Source: Barnesiella propionica
GTDB lineage: Bacteria > Bacteroidota > Bacteroidia > Bacteroidales > Barnesiellaceae
Assembly: GCF_025567045.1 (NCBI RefSeq)
Contig: NZ_JAOQJK010000002.1
Coordinates: 124,001-188,000 of the forward strand
Length of the DNA: 64,000 bases
Reading direction: 5' to 3'
In this document: positions 8,004 to 18,384 of the stretch, piece by piece
Numbering within the stretch: the stretch's first letter is position 1
Layout: every line of letters starts with the position of its first letter
Translations under genes and position numbers: made by a program
The notes under the pieces: generated by a model
Told to the model about the DNA's origin: nothing
What the model saw: the letters and a program-made list of their open reading frames with translations, nothing else
The model's database searches: none

Positions 8004-9395
8004 CTATTTATAAGCACTTTTCACACTGAAGATCATATTTACCTTGATGTTTTCGGTATCGAGGTGTACTAATGCGGGACCCATTACGAAAGGAATTATT
8101 TCATTCACTACAACGGAACTTGAATAACCGTTCGATACGGTTTCGGTATATACCCATACCGGAGTTAGTACTATTTCTTCGTCTTCTGCTGTCGCATTTC
8201 CATCAGGATTATTTTTCATGATATTCGTAATATAATCTCTCAGATTACCGAAATCATATTCTTTTTTGGTACTGTTATATGTTGCATAAAAAGAATTTTT
8301 ATTGTCCGGTAATTCTTTATCTTCAAAGAATTTATCTTTTTTTGATTTACGGATAAATAACAAATATTGAGGCGGTTCTATATCGTATTTCGTTTTTACC
8401 GGTGAAAATGCCGGTACTTTAAAAGATATTGTATTCAGAACACCTTGGGCATTTCCGTCTTCTTTTAATCTGTTTTTGTATGTGTCGATGATCTTTTGAG
8501 CAGGAAAATTTATAATAGCATCATATCCTACAGGAGCCTGAATGTAGACGTCTCCATTATTGACGGCTTCTTCTATTTTAGCATCAGGCGTTAATTGTAT
8601 ATGATTTACCGAATTGATTTCGGGGGTGACCGCCAGGAATTGTTGGCTTGCGTTGTATAACGATTCTTTCCCGTCGTCGTCGGTTTTGAATTTCCTGTAA
8701 TACATTGCCATTACGGTTTGTTGTATGTTTATTACATTACCGCTGCCGTAACTGCTTTGTACATATATGCCCGGAAAGAACTGGGCGAATTTATTGGGTG
8801 ATTCGTAAGTTGAAGGATTATTGATGTATTCCCGGTAAAAATTAAGAGCCATTTCTCGTGGTAGCTTTACGTCTACTGCTTTAATTTTAAGTTTTTGAAG
8901 AGTATCCGGCATACTCACGAAAGATGCCGTATATGCTTTTTTAGCAAGTAGATTATTCTCTGAATAATATTTGTCCGGGTTAATATCGGTGTACAAAGGT
9001 TTCTCTAATGTTTTTGAAAGTTGATAGACTTTCAATTGCATGGGAGCCAGCGAATCTCCGGTAAAAGAGTTGATACTGAAATTGAGATGGAGTACGAGAG
9101 AATCTATATTTTCTTCCAGAACTGTTGTTGTGTCCAGTTTCGTGGCCGGCATGAATTGTGTGAGGAAATCGGAACGGAGGTTCCCGTATCCCGGAACATC
9201 TATCTCTCCGATCAATTGTATAATAGTACGTCCCGATGCCCGGTTAGTTATTTCGGAATGTGCGCTTACCTGAAACGTAGAATCTATAATGCTGACAACG
9301 GAATTATCGACCGAAGTACCTATCTGGCTTAAATCGTCTCCACAAGATGTCAATAGGGCTATAGCCGCAATAGGTAAGAATCTTGTAATCTTCAT
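8004..9395 (-). CDS. DUF4270 family lipoprotein
   Basis: A predicted lipoprotein of 463 residues. The signal peptide ends in LLTSC with the lipidated Cys at 18. The rest matches the DUF4270 pattern of Bacteroidota: an early conserved stretch around TNRASGRTIIQLIGEIDVPGYG, then beta-rich sequence. Its biochemical role is not established. It starts 6 bases after the stop of the glycogen-synthase-like gene, so the two are probably one transcript. Confidence 0.85.
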   Translation of the reverse strand: MKITRFLPIAAIALLTSCGDDLSQIGTSVDNSVVSIIDSTFQVSAHSEITNRASGRTIIQLIGEIDVPGYGNLRSDFLTQFMPATKLDTTTVLEENIDSLVLHLNFSINSFTGDSLAPMQLKVYQLSKTLEKPLYTDINPDKYYSENNLLAKKAYTASFVSMPDTLQKLKIKAVDVKLPREMALNFYREYINNPSTYESPNKFAQFFPGIYVQSSYGSGNVINIQQTVMAMYYRKFKTDDDGKESLYNASQQFLAVTPEINSVNHIQLTPDAKIEEAVNNGDVYIQAPVGYDAIINFPAQKIIDTYKNRLKEDGNAQGVLNTISFKVPAFSPVKTKYDIEPPQYLLFIRKSKKDKFFEDKELPDNKNSFYATYNSTKKEYDFGNLRDYITNIMKNNPDGNATAEDEEIVLTPVWVYTETVSNGYSSSVVVNEIIPFVMGPALVHLDTENIKVNMIFSVKSAYK

Positions 9396-9401
9396 TGTAT
9401 C

Positions 9402-10232
9402 TTAATCGTTTTGATGTTCTTGACCCCAAACTTCATTGTAGAAGTCATTATAAGCGTCGATATAAGAGTCTGGTTGTTGGTATCCGAGGAATGGCACGTT
9501 CGTAGATTGTGCGTATTGCAATATCTCGGGTGAGATGTTTTCACTGGCCTGTATTATTCCGTCGGAATAATTGATGGCGAGTTTAGTTAAATCTTCTGTA
9601 TTAACCGGAGTCCCGGCTTTAAAGTTGATATCGTCGGGTGTAATACCGTCCAGTAGCAGCTTATTGGCAAAATTAGGATCAAAAGGTGTTTTAAATGCTC
9701 TGTCGTATAGAGAGAATATGACTTTCGTATCCCGGAATGACGGATCTTCGGCGTATGCTTTCTTTATATATAACGGGGTAAGCGAAGTCATCCAACCGTG
9801 ACAGTGAATAATATCGGGTACCCAGCGTAATTTCTTTACGGTTTCCATAACACCCCGTACGAAGAAAATACTGCGTTCGTCGTTATCACTACGGCTGTCT
9901 TCATCTTCGTTTCCGTCTCCATTGCAACGTTGGAAGTAATCATCGTTATCAATAAAATAAACTTGCATACGAGCCGATTGTATGGAAGCAACCTTGATAA
10001 TTAAGGGATGGTCTGTATCATCGATGATTAGGTTCATGCCGGATAAGCGGATTACTTCGTGAAGTTGGTTCCGACGTTCGTTAATATTGCCGTATTTGGG
10101 CATGAAGGTCCGTATTTCGTGTCCTCTTTCCTGGATTCCCTGGGGAAGATTGCGACATACGGTGGATATTTCCGTTTCAGGTAGATACGGTGTGATTTCT
10201 TGGGCAATAAATAGGACTTTTGCAACTTTCAT
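9402..10232 (-). CDS. Short glycogen/starch synthase-like protein (GT5 N-terminal domain)
   Basis: Resembles the N-terminal Rossmann domain of GT5 glycogen synthases: VLFIAQEITPYLPETEISTV at the N-terminus, GHEIRTFMPKYG, and a DIIHCHGW stretch near residue 145. It is only 276 residues against about 480 for a full synthase. The C-terminal domain, which normally carries most ADP-glucose contacts, is absent, with a normal stop and no frameshift remnant. It may be a regulatory or partial-function member. A TATCTTTG -7 box lies at 10268-10275. It is followed by the DUF4270 gene and is divergent from panC. Confidence 0.75.
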   Translation of the reverse strand: MKVAKVLFIAQEITPYLPETEISTVCRNLPQGIQERGHEIRTFMPKYGNINERRNQLHEVIRLSGMNLIIDDTDHPLIIKVASIQSARMQVYFIDNDDYFQRCNGDGNEDEDSRSDNDERSIFFVRGVMETVKKLRWVPDIIHCHGWMTSLTPLYIKKAYAEDPSFRDTKVIFSLYDRAFKTPFDPNFANKLLLDGITPDDINFKAGTPVNTEDLTKLAINYSDGIIQASENISPEILQYAQSTNVPFLGYQQPDSYIDAYNDFYNEVWGQEHQND

Positions 10233-10454
10233 TATGGTATTCCTCTGATCTCAATAAAATTATTCTGCAAAGATAATAAAAAAAACGGCTCGAATATCCA
10301 AATGTTAGAAGTATTAACATGTCGTTATCGCTATTTTATTGTTATTTGTATCTTAAACGAAGATTTCAACCGACATTTTATGAATTTTATCCTGCTTTAG
10401 TTTCGCTGTTTGGGTTTTATTTACTTCTTTTGCACCGATTTTCTAAATACGACT

Positions 10455-11300
10455 ATGGAAATAATAACAAAAATAGCTGATCTGCAGCAGAAAATGTCTT
10501 CTGCCAGAATTCAGGGAAAGCGTGTAGGGCTATTACCTACGATGGGTGCTCTTCACGAAGGACATATAACACTAGCCAGAACTTGTGTCGATGCTAACGA
10601 TTGTTCTGTGGTGAGCGTGTTTGTTAATCCTACCCAGTTTAATGATAAGAACGACCTTTTACTTTATCCCCGGACATTGGATAAGGATTGTGCCCTTTTG
10701 GATGAAGTGGGGGTGACTTATGTGTTCGCTCCTTCGGTCGAAGAGATATACCCGGAAGAGGACACGAGGGTTTTTCATTTAGGCTCTGTTGCAGAAGTCA
10801 TGGAGGGCAAATATCGTCCGGGACATTTTAACGGGGTGGCTCAGATCGTAAGCAGGCTTTTTGACATTGTGAAACCTGATAATGCATATTTCGGAGAGAA
10901 AGATTTTCAGCAGATAGCCGTAATAAAAGCTATGGTTAAGCAATTAGGGATGAAAGTCCATATTGTTGCATGTCCCATTGTCCGCGAGCCTGACGGATTG
11001 GCATTAAGCAGCCGGAACGTAAGACTTACTCCCGAACAAAGAAAAAATGCGCCTAAAATAGCAGAAACTTTATTTAAAAGCCGTACCTTTGCGCAAGATC
11101 ATACGGTAGCGGAAACTATTAAATACGTGACCGATACGATCGATGCGGTTCCTGAAATGCGGGTGGAATATTACGAGATTGTGGATGGTAATAATTTGCT
11201 CCCTGTAATATCGTGGGAGGACTCTGAATATATAGTGGGTTGTATTACAGTGTTTTGTGGAAACGTTCGTTTGATCGATAATATATCATATAAGCACTGA
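10455..11300 (+). CDS. panC: Pantoate-beta-alanine ligase
   Basis: Condenses pantoate and beta-alanine with ATP to make pantothenate. The sequence has the nucleotide-binding [10 protein letters not shown] motif near residue 30, [17 protein letters not shown] and a C-terminal [12 protein letters not shown] segment. Starting at 10455 ([10 protein letters not shown]) gives 281 residues, the usual length; an upstream in-frame ATG at 10410 would add a non-homologous hydrophobic stretch. panD follows after 28 bases, supplying beta-alanine for this reaction. Confidence 0.96.
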   Translation: MEIITKIADLQQKMSSARIQGKRVGLLPTMGALHEGHITLARTCVDANDCSVVSVFVNPTQFNDKNDLLLYPRTLDKDCALLDEVGVTYVFAPSVEEIYPEEDTRVFHLGSVAEVMEGKYRPGHFNGVAQIVSRLFDIVKPDNAYFGEKDFQQIAVIKAMVKQLGMKVHIVACPIVREPDGLALSSRNVRLTPEQRKNAPKIAETLFKSRTFAQDHTVAETIKYVTDTIDAVPEMRVEYYEIVDGNNLLPVISWEDSEYIVGCITVFCGNVRLIDNISYKH

Positions 11301-11328
11301 GTGTATTCATAAATATAAATAGAACGGT

Positions 11329-11679
11329 ATGCTGGTAGAAGTAGTAAAATCTAAGATACACCGGGTGACAGTTACTCAGGCGGATCTTAATTATATCGGT
11401 AGTATTACTATCGATGAAGATCTGATGGATGCGGCCAATATCATTGCGAATGAGAAAGTGTCGATTGTAAATAACAATAACGGAGAACGATTTGAAACTT
11501 ATGTGATAAAGGGCGAGCGGGGATCGGGTGTAATTTGTCTTAACGGAGCTGCCGCCCGTAAAGTCCAGCCTGGAGATATCGTTATAATCATGTCGTATGC
11601 GCTGATGGATTTTGAAGAGGCAAAACAGTTTACCCCAGCGGTTATTTTCCCGGATACGGCAACGAATAAACTTATTTAA
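11329..11679 (+). CDS. panD: Aspartate 1-decarboxylase proenzyme
   Basis: Pyruvoyl enzyme making beta-alanine from aspartate. The self-cleavage site is visible as Y22-I23-G24-S25, so Ser25 would become the pyruvoyl group. The 116-residue length and the conserved [12 protein letters not shown] and [13 protein letters not shown] segments fit the family. It forms a two-gene pantothenate unit with panC and is followed by a terminator. Confidence 0.97.
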   Translation: MLVEVVKSKIHRVTVTQADLNYIGSITIDEDLMDAANIIANEKVSIVNNNNGERFETYVIKGERGSGVICLNGAAARKVQPGDIVIIMSYALMDFEEAKQFTPAVIFPDTATNKLI

Positions 11680-11705
11680 TACAAGGAAGTTTATAAAATA
11701 AAACC

Positions 11706-11740
11706 GGGACCCATCTTTTACAGATGGGTTTCTTTTTATT
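11706..11740 (+). terminator. Terminator after panCD
   Basis: Eight-bp stem ACCCATCT/AGATGGGT (11709-11716 / 11722-11729) followed by TTCTTTTTATT on the plus strand. Confidence 0.85.
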
Positions 11741-11763
11741 ATTAAATTGTAAATTCATACTTT

Positions 11764-13086
11764 ATGTTTAGCAAGAAAGAGATATGGAATGTTTCATATC
11801 CGATCCTGATCAGCCTGTTTGTGCAGAATCTTATTAATATTACCGATACGGCTTTTATGGGACGTGTTGGTGAGGTGGAGTTGGGTGCATCTGCTCTGGC
11901 CGGAGTATTTTATCTGGCAATTTATATGATGTGTTTCGGTTTTAGTACCGGTGCGCAGATTTTGATGGCCCGTCGTAACGGAGAAGGAAGATATCGGTGT
12001 ATGGGAGGGATTATGTCGCAGGGAATAATTTTTTTGGAGTTATTTTCAGTTTTGCTATTTTTTATCGTTGCATCGTATGCGCCTGCCTTATTACGTTTGC
12101 TGATTTCTTCTGAGTCGGTTTATAGGGCTGCCGCAGAATATATGGACTACAGGATTTACGGACTTTTTTTCTCATCGGTAGCAGTTATGTTCAGGGCTTT
12201 TTATGTAGGAATAACCCGTACCCGGGTATTGATGCAGAATGCTGTCATTATGACTCTGTCCAATGTTATGCTGAATTATCTTCTCATTTTCGGGAAAATG
12301 GGATTTCCGGCAATGGGGATCGGTGGTGCTGCGTTGGCTTCTTCACTGTCCGAAGCGGTATCAATGTTACATTTCATAATTTATACGTTGGCATGCATGG
12401 ATACACGTAAGTACAATCTGTTTCATTTTGGGGAGAAAAGTATGAATGTTATTGCAGGCATACTTAAAGTTTCTATATGGACTATGATACAGAATTTTGT
12501 TACGATAGGTACTTGGTTTCTGTTTTTTGTTGCTGTAGAGCATTTGGGTGAAAGACCTCTTGCTATCTCTAATATAGTGCGTAGTCTTTCAACCGTTTTG
12601 TTCATGCCCGTAAATGCTTTTGCCGTAGCTTCCTGTACGTTGGTGAGTAATGCACTGGGGGCGAAACGGTCGTATGATGTAATTCCAATTATCCGGCGTG
12701 TTATAGTTTTGTGTTATATGGTGGTCATACCGTTAATCGGACTTATTTATATATGCCCGGATTTGTTTCTTCGCATTTATACCGGTGATACGCTTCTTAT
12801 AAATAGCAGTTTGCCGTCGTTATATGTGATGGCTTCATTTTATATATTTGCCGTGCCGGGCAGTATCTTGTTTCAGTCGGTTTCAGGAACAGGTGATACC
12901 CGTATGGCGTTTATTATAGAATTTATAACTGTGTTGTTCTATATAGCCGCAATATATGTAATCGTGCTTGTCTTGCGTTCCGATGTGGCTTATTGCTGGA
13001 CAGTAGAACATGTATACTGGGGGGTAATGTTATTGCTTTCTATATTTTATTTTAAAAAAGCGGATTGGCGTAATAAAAAAATATAG
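11764..13086 (+). CDS. MATE family efflux transporter
   Basis: Integral inner-membrane exporter of 440 residues with about twelve hydrophobic segments, in two similar halves. Family signatures include NLINITDTAFMGRVGEVELGA in the first half and SGTGDTRMAF in the second. Such proteins expel cationic drugs or metabolites using Na+ or H+ gradients. Its substrate cannot be read from sequence. Bacteroidales members are often annotated NorM- or DinF-like. Confidence 0.9.
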   Translation: MFSKKEIWNVSYPILISLFVQNLINITDTAFMGRVGEVELGASALAGVFYLAIYMMCFGFSTGAQILMARRNGEGRYRCMGGIMSQGIIFLELFSVLLFFIVASYAPALLRLLISSESVYRAAAEYMDYRIYGLFFSSVAVMFRAFYVGITRTRVLMQNAVIMTLSNVMLNYLLIFGKMGFPAMGIGGAALASSLSEAVSMLHFIIYTLACMDTRKYNLFHFGEKSMNVIAGILKVSIWTMIQNFVTIGTWFLFFVAVEHLGERPLAISNIVRSLSTVLFMPVNAFAVASCTLVSNALGAKRSYDVIPIIRRVIVLCYMVVIPLIGLIYICPDLFLRIYTGDTLLINSSLPSLYVMASFYIFAVPGSILFQSVSGTGDTRMAFIIEFITVLFYIAAIYVIVLVLRSDVAYCWTVEHVYWGVMLLLSIFYFKKADWRNKKI

Positions 13087-13157
13087 AAAATCCCAACCTT
13101 TTTTGTATTTTTGCGCTTTCAGATAATCGAGGTAATAAGAAAAAGATAAAATAAATT

Positions 13158-14483
13158 ATGTTTGAGAATTTAAGTGAAAGACTGGAACGTTCTTTCAAGA
13201 TACTTAAAGGTGAAGGTAAAATTACTGAAATAAATGTTTCCGAGACCTTAAAGGACGTACGTCGCGCTCTTTTAGACGCCGATGTCAATTATAAAGTAGC
13301 CAAGCAATTTACCGATACGGTTAAGATGAAGGCTCTGGGACAGGATGTATTGACCGCCGTTAAGCCCGGTCAGTTAATGGTGAAAATTGTTCATGACGAG
13401 TTGACTTCCCTCATGGGTGGAGAAGCGGTAGATATAAAAGTATCGGATAATCCTTCGGTGATTCTTATGTCGGGTTTGCAGGGTTCCGGTAAAACTACGT
13501 TTTCCGGAAAATTGGCCAATATGCTTAAGTCCAAAAGAGGCAAACATCCTTTGTTGGTTGCAGGTGATGTGTACAGGCCGGCGGCTATAGAGCAGTTGAA
13601 AGTTCTGGGTGAACAGATCGGGGTTCCGGTTTATACCGAAGAAGGAAGTAAGGACCCTGTGTCTATTGCCCGTAACGGTATAAAGTATGCAAAGGAAAAT
13701 CATCTGGATCTTGTGATTGTCGATACTGCGGGACGTCTGGCGGTAGATGAACAAATGATGAAAGAGATTAAGGCTATAAAAGATGCTATTAATCCGAATG
13801 AAATATTGTTTGTCGTGGATGCCATGACGGGACAGGATGCAGTAAATACCGCGAAAGAATTCAACGATCGTCTTGATTTTGATGGCGTAGTCCTCACGAA
13901 ACTGGATGGAGATACGCGTGGCGGTGCCGCTTTGTCTATTCGTACGATAGTGGACAAACCTATCAAGTTTGTAGGTACGGGAGAAAAAATGGAAGCTATC
14001 GATCCATTCCATCCCGCCCGTATGGCAGACCGTATCCTGGGAATGGGGGATATCGTTTCTCTTGTAGAGCGTGCACAGGAGCAATATAACGAAGAAGAAG
14101 CAAAACGTCTTCAAAAGAAAATAGCAAAAAATCAGTTTGATTTTAATGATTTTATTAGTCAGATACAACAAATCAAGAAGATGGGTAATCTCAAGGATCT
14201 GGCTTCTATGGTTCCCGGATTGGGAAAAGCCATCAAAGACGTTGATATTGACGATAATGCATTTAAAAGTATAGAAGCGATAATTTATTCTATGACTCCT
14301 GCGGAGAGAACTTCTCCCGAAATATTGAACGGAAGCCGTCGCCAGCGTATCGCACGAGGTAGCGGAACCACAGTTCAAGAAGTGAACCGGCTTATTAAGC
14401 AGTTTGATGAGACGAGAAAGATGATGCGTATGGTAACACAGAATAAAGGCGCAATGCGTATGATGAGAGGAATGAAGAAATAA
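13158..14483 (+). CDS. ffh: Signal recognition particle protein Ffh
   Basis: GTPase that binds signal sequences of nascent chains with the SRP RNA and docks on FtsY. The N domain occupies about 1-90. The G domain has GLQGSGKT near 106-113, DTAGRL and [10 protein letters not shown]. The methionine-rich M domain is at the C-terminus ([20 protein letters not shown]). The 441-residue length is normal. A TATTTTTG -7 box lies at about 13107-13114, just after the MATE gene. No SRP RNA gene was recognised in the window. Confidence 0.98.
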   Translation: MFENLSERLERSFKILKGEGKITEINVSETLKDVRRALLDADVNYKVAKQFTDTVKMKALGQDVLTAVKPGQLMVKIVHDELTSLMGGEAVDIKVSDNPSVILMSGLQGSGKTTFSGKLANMLKSKRGKHPLLVAGDVYRPAAIEQLKVLGEQIGVPVYTEEGSKDPVSIARNGIKYAKENHLDLVIVDTAGRLAVDEQMMKEIKAIKDAINPNEILFVVDAMTGQDAVNTAKEFNDRLDFDGVVLTKLDGDTRGGAALSIRTIVDKPIKFVGTGEKMEAIDPFHPARMADRILGMGDIVSLVERAQEQYNEEEAKRLQKKIAKNQFDFNDFISQIQQIKKMGNLKDLASMVPGLGKAIKDVDIDDNAFKSIEAIIYSMTPAERTSPEILNGSRRQRIARGSGTTVQEVNRLIKQFDETRKMMRMVTQNKGAMRMMRGMKK

Positions 14484-14499
14484 AAATAATACATACAAT

Positions 14500-14573
14500 G
14501 AAAACACCGGATACATTTTGGTTTTCTGTTCTTATTGAGTGAATAAAGAGCCGGGAATGTATCCGGTGTTTTC
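14500..14573 (+). terminator. Terminator between ffh and folD
   Basis: Sixteen-bp stem 14500-14515 / 14558-14573 around a 42-base loop. The loop is long and the T-run modest, so termination strength is uncertain. Confidence 0.6.
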
Positions 14574-14598
14574 TTATATAATTAAATAGAATAATATT

Positions 14599-15480
14599 AT
14601 GCAGCTGATAGACGGTAAAGCTATTTCGGATCGCATTAAGCAGGAAATTGCCTGTGAGGTGGAAAAAATTAAAGCAGAAGGAGGGAAAATACCTCATCTG
14701 GCAGCCATTCTGGTAGGTCATGATGGAGGTAGCGAGACCTATGTGGCGAATAAAGTAAAAGCGTGTGAGCAATGCGGTTTTAAATCTACTTTAATTCGTT
14801 ATGAAACTGATGTGACGGAAAACGAGCTTTTGGCGCGGGTGGAAGAATTGAATAGGGATGAAGATATTGACGGCTTTATTGTACAGCTCCCTTTACCTGG
14901 TCATATTTCGGAACAGAAAGTAATAGAAGCTATAGATTATCGTAAGGATGTCGACGGTTTTCATCCTGTAAATGTAGGTAGAATGAATATCGGTCTTCCG
15001 TGTTTTGTTTCCGCTACTCCCGCCGGTATATTGGAATTACTGAAAAGGTATGATATAAATACCAAGGGAAAACATTGCGTCGTATTGGGAAGAAGTAATA
15101 TAGTGGGGAAACCTGTTGCAGCACTGATGATGCAAAAGGCTGTACCTGGAAATGCAACGGTAACCGTGTGCCATAGCGCTACGCCGGATATTAAAGATAT
15201 ATGCCGTTCGGCCGATATTATTATTGCAGCTCTGGGCTCTCCGCATTTTGTTACAGCAGATATGGTAAGGGATGGTGCGGTGGTTATTGATGTAGGTACG
15301 ACAAGAGTTCCGTCTGATAAAACAAAATCAGGTTTTAAATTGACCGGAGATGTGAAGTTTGACGAAGTGGCTTCTAAATGTTCTTATATAACCCCTGTAC
15401 CCGGGGGAGTCGGCCCTATGACGATCGTATCTCTTATGCGTAATACTTTACTCGCAGGGAAAAAAGAAATATATAAATAA
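14599..15480 (+). CDS. folD: Methylenetetrahydrofolate dehydrogenase/cyclohydrolase
   Basis: Bifunctional cytosolic enzyme interconverting 5,10-methylene- and 10-formyl-tetrahydrofolate. Clear signatures: [14 protein letters not shown] with the catalytic Lys near residue 55, the dinucleotide-binding GRSNIVGKP segment, and [10 protein letters not shown] near the C-terminus. The 293-residue length is typical. It is transcribed alone between two hairpins. Confidence 0.97.
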   Translation: MQLIDGKAISDRIKQEIACEVEKIKAEGGKIPHLAAILVGHDGGSETYVANKVKACEQCGFKSTLIRYETDVTENELLARVEELNRDEDIDGFIVQLPLPGHISEQKVIEAIDYRKDVDGFHPVNVGRMNIGLPCFVSATPAGILELLKRYDINTKGKHCVVLGRSNIVGKPVAALMMQKAVPGNATVTVCHSATPDIKDICRSADIIIAALGSPHFVTADMVRDGAVVIDVGTTRVPSDKTKSGFKLTGDVKFDEVASKCSYITPVPGGVGPMTIVSLMRNTLLAGKKEIYK

Positions 15481-15541
15481 ACGGAAATATCTGCTGAAAA
15501 AGTATTTTTTGTGAAGGAATAACATTTCCAAAGAGATCAGG

Positions 15542-15585
15542 AATTCTCTGTCTTTTGATATATATAAGACAGGGGATTTTTGTAT
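15542..15585 (+). terminator. Terminator after folD
   Basis: Thirteen-bp stem with two G-T pairs (15542-15554 / 15566-15578) followed by TTTTGTATTATTTTT. Confidence 0.75.
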
Positions 15586-15714
15586 TATTTTTCATAGGCG
15601 GGTAGGAAGGGGTAATATGAAAAATATGTAATAGAAGCGGTTAAAAAGAATAGAATACATATATTTGTAAAATTGAGACTTGTTTTTGTTTAAAGTCTTT
15701 TTAAATGCAGAGAT

Positions 15715-16806
15715 ATGTTTTCACTTATACCATTTGCCTTAGCTCTGATGATGGGGTATCCTGTGTCAGATTCTCCGGAACCGGTAACAATACTTTTTGC
15801 GGGGGATGCTATGCAACATACCGCTCAGATTGAAAGCGCCGGAAAATCGGAGAGGTATGATTATAGGCATTGCTTCTCTCTTGTGGAAAATGAAATAAAG
15901 TCGGCAGATTTAGCTGTGGTAAATCTGGAAGTTCCGTTGGGAGGAAAACCTTATACGGGATATCCGGCTTTTAGTGCTCCCGATGAATATGCAGTAGCTT
16001 TAAAAAATGCGGGATTTGATATTTTCTTAACGGCAAATAATCATTGCTTGGACAGACGTTCTTCGAAGGGATTGCTTCGGACTATACAGGTTTTGGATTC
16101 TATAGGTGTAAGGCATGCTGGTACATACCGGGATCGGTCGGCACGGCATAGCTGTTATCCGTTGATGATAAAGAAGAAAGGAATCCGGTTTGCTTTTCTT
16201 AATTATACATACGGAACGAATGGAATTAAGGTCGTTCCGCCGGCTGTCGTGAATTATATAGACAGAAATACGATAAAAGAAGATATAAAAAGGGCGAGAA
16301 AACTCGATGCGGATATTATTGTGGCTTGCATGCATTGGGGGGAGGAGTATAAATTGCTACCAAACAGCGAACAGAAAGGATTGGCCGATATGCTGGTAGA
16401 AGAAGGGGTTCAATTGGTGATAGGCGGACATCCTCATGTTATACAACCTATGGAAATGAAATATGATGAATATGGGAATGCGAAGGCTCTGGTAGTATAT
16501 TCTTTGGGAAATTTTATTTCTAATATGAAAACGCGTGATACGGTAGGAGGAGCTATGGTAAAAGTAACAGTTACAAAGGAAAAGCATAAAATCAAACTCA
16601 AATCCGCCGGGTATTCTTTGATATTTACGGTGCGTCCGGGACAAGGTTATACCGATAATTTTGTTATAGTGCCGGCTGATAAATCTTTGAATGATAAATT
16701 ATTTCCGAATGTAGTGTCCCGGCAATTAGAGGATTTTGTGAGAAGCGCCCGGAATATTTTTTCAAAGTATAATAAAGGAGTAAGCGAATACAATTTCCCG
16801 AACTAA
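15715..16806 (+). CDS. CapA family metallophosphatase-like protein
   Basis: Member of the PGA_cap/CapA family related to poly-gamma-glutamate capsule proteins and the calcineurin-like fold. It has 363 residues with an N-terminal hydrophobic segment (about 1-18), so it is probably exported. Motifs are TILFAGDAMQH, NLEVPL, TANNHCLDR, MHWGEEY and GGHPHVIQP, which provide the metal-binding Asp, Asn and His positions. No cap/pgs genes are nearby, so capsule synthesis should not be assumed. A TATATTTG -7 box lies at 15660-15667. Confidence 0.85.
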   Translation: MFSLIPFALALMMGYPVSDSPEPVTILFAGDAMQHTAQIESAGKSERYDYRHCFSLVENEIKSADLAVVNLEVPLGGKPYTGYPAFSAPDEYAVALKNAGFDIFLTANNHCLDRRSSKGLLRTIQVLDSIGVRHAGTYRDRSARHSCYPLMIKKKGIRFAFLNYTYGTNGIKVVPPAVVNYIDRNTIKEDIKRARKLDADIIVACMHWGEEYKLLPNSEQKGLADMLVEEGVQLVIGGHPHVIQPMEMKYDEYGNAKALVVYSLGNFISNMKTRDTVGGAMVKVTVTKEKHKIKLKSAGYSLIFTVRPGQGYTDNFVIVPADKSLNDKLFPNVVSRQLEDFVRSARNIFSKYNKGVSEYNFPN

Positions 16807-16845
16807 TTTTAATAAAAATATTTTTGTAAAAATAGACTTCAGATA

Positions 16846-16877
16846 TTGCAGGATTCAAAAAAATATCCTATCTTTGC
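16846..16877 (+). promoter_or_regulatory. Promoter of tRNA-His
   Basis: TTG at 16846-16848, 20 bases, then TATCTTTGC at 16869-16877, an exact TAnnTTTG -7 box 17 bases before the tRNA. Confidence 0.8.
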
Positions 16878-16893
16878 ATCGCATTTGAGAAAT

Positions 16894-16968
16894 GGTGTTT
16901 GTAGCTCAGTTGGTTAGAGCATCGGATTGTGGTTCCGAGGGTCGTGGGTTCGAGTCCCATCTAGCACC
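16894..16968 (+). tRNA. tRNA-His (anticodon GTG)
   Basis: The cloverleaf has D-arm GCTC/GAGC, anticodon stem TCGGA/TCCGA with loop TTGTGGT (GTG), and T-loop TTCGAGT. The extra 5' G at 16894 pairs with C73, the hallmark identity element of tRNA-His. One T-T mismatch (6-67) is present in the acceptor stem. CCA is not encoded. Confidence 0.96.
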
Positions 16969-16974
16969 CGTTGT

Positions 16975-17003
16975 AAAAAAGCCGGTTATTAACCGGCTTT
17001 TTT
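16975..17003 (+). terminator. Terminator after tRNA-His
   Basis: Thirteen-bp perfect stem with loop ATT. The six A opposite six T give an A-tract and T-tract on either strand. Confidence 0.88.
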
Positions 17004-17121
17004 ATTTATATTTTATCTATGATATAAGGATGATTACTGTTATTTGAGAGTTTAATGAGGAACAAATAAAGTTCTTCTGCCCGAACATAGAAGAGGAAAA
17101 TATTGGCATATGGACTAAATA

Positions 17122-17157
17122 AACGACCGGAGAAACATATATGTTTCTCCGGTCGTT
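17122..17157 (-). terminator. Terminator after the nucleotidyltransferase gene
   Basis: Seventeen-bp perfect stem 17122-17138 / 17141-17157, then TTATTTAG on the minus strand, 17 bases beyond the stop codon of the upstream gene. Confidence 0.8.
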
Positions 17158-17174
17158 CTTACATGAAAAGATTC

Positions 17175-18074
17175 TTAAAATAATTTGGCAGGATAATCGC
17201 CTTTTTCTATGAGTGCATTGATTTTATCAACAACCGACTGCCGGTCTTGCGCATATGTAACTCCGAACCATTTGGACGGTGTATCCAGCACTTTTACGGT
17301 TGCCGTATTGTTTTGGATCAATTCATTTACCATTAGCGGAATGAAAAATTCGGCTTTGATATTATCGGCATTTTCTTGTAAAAATGTTGTGAAATAATTT
17401 TCGCTGTATTTGAAATAATCGGGAGTAAATCCCCACATGTTCATGGAAACAGGAGCATTTTCGGCTACTTCGGTCCATGTTTCGCCTTCCTTGAACATCA
17501 CTTTTCCCTCATGACGTTCGATATGAGTGCGTTCTACGACAGAAGTAAGGTTTTCCTTGCTATCTGTTTCGCAAATTCCGCGTGCTACGCTGCCATTCTC
17601 CGAAAGAGTATTGCATATTCTGTAGCCTACCATACAATATTCGTTCTTTTTACCTTCCAGCTTTTTGAGATAGTCAGCCAGAATCGCGAAACTTTCACGG
17701 CCATAGAAGTCATCGGCATTAATTACAGCAAAAGGTTCTTTTATAACATCTTTTCCCATAAGTACTGCATGGTTGGTTCCCCATGGCTTTACACGTTCGG
17801 GATTTAAGTTATAACCTTCCGGCAAGTAATCGAGTTCCTGAAAAACGAGTTCGACAGGTATTATATTTTCGTATTTTTTTATTATTTTATCTCTAAAATC
17901 ATTTTCGAAAGTATGACGTATGACAAATACTACTTTGCCGAAACCGCCACGCACGGCATCAAAAATAGAATAGTCCATAATGGTTTCACCGTTTGGACCC
18001 AGACCATCCAGCTGCTTTAAGCCTCCGTAGCGACTTCCCATTCCGGCAGCAAGTACAAATAAAGTAGGTTTCAT
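17175..18074 (-). CDS. NDP-sugar nucleotidyltransferase-like protein
   Basis: GT-A fold nucleotidyltransferase of the RmlA/GalU type. The N-terminus has the signature LAAGMGSRYGGLKQLDGLGPNGE (read in two overlapping parts, residues 8-30) with the nucleotide-binding loop, and VINADDFYGRE near residue 118 carries the metal-binding Asp. It has 299 residues. The exact sugar phosphate cannot be told from sequence. It is monocistronic, with a TACATTTG -7 box at 18128-18135 and a strong terminator. Confidence 0.82.
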   Translation of the reverse strand: MKPTLFVLAAGMGSRYGGLKQLDGLGPNGETIMDYSIFDAVRGGFGKVVFVIRHTFENDFRDKIIKKYENIIPVELVFQELDYLPEGYNLNPERVKPWGTNHAVLMGKDVIKEPFAVINADDFYGRESFAILADYLKKLEGKKNEYCMVGYRICNTLSENGSVARGICETDSKENLTSVVERTHIERHEGKVMFKEGETWTEVAENAPVSMNMWGFTPDYFKYSENYFTTFLQENADNIKAEFFIPLMVNELIQNNTATVKVLDTPSKWFGVTYAQDRQSVVDKINALIEKGDYPAKLF

Positions 18075-18384
18075 GTTTTTCTTATTTTTTATAGTGGTTA
18101 ATAAATGATTTTTGAATTATGACGACGCAAATGTAACGAATAAATTCATATATTGACATAGTGAATATTCTTCTTTTACATGGAAAATATTCTGATATTT
18201 ACTTTTAACTTTTTATGGGTTAATTGTGTTAAATTGTAGAGTTGGGTTTAAAAAATAACTATTTCTCTTCCATTTTATTGAAAAATGTATTTTATTTGCA
18301 TCATAGATAAATCATTTCTAATCCTAAAATCAAAAGCCTATAGACAAACATTACTCTTTAAAAACTAAATAACACACAAAGGTA
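18075..18384. other. 310-bp divergent intergenic region
   Basis: AT-rich spacer between the nucleotidyltransferase gene and the sigma factor gene. It contains the TACATTTG -7 box of the former (18128-18135). I see no gene, no RNA and no clear repeat. An ATTTTATTTGCATC stretch near 18288-18301 may be an imperfect promoter for the sigma factor gene. Confidence 0.5.

Noticed and set aside
13374..14516. 380-codon open frame on the minus strand opposite ffh
   Set aside because: It fully overlaps the conserved ffh gene, and its translation is rich in His, Ser and Arg with no recognisable motif. It is a shadow of ffh codon use.
14499..14543. 14-codon frame MKTPDTFWFSVLIE before folD
   Set aside because: It starts in the terminator stem, has no enrichment for a relevant amino acid and no promoter; probably chance.
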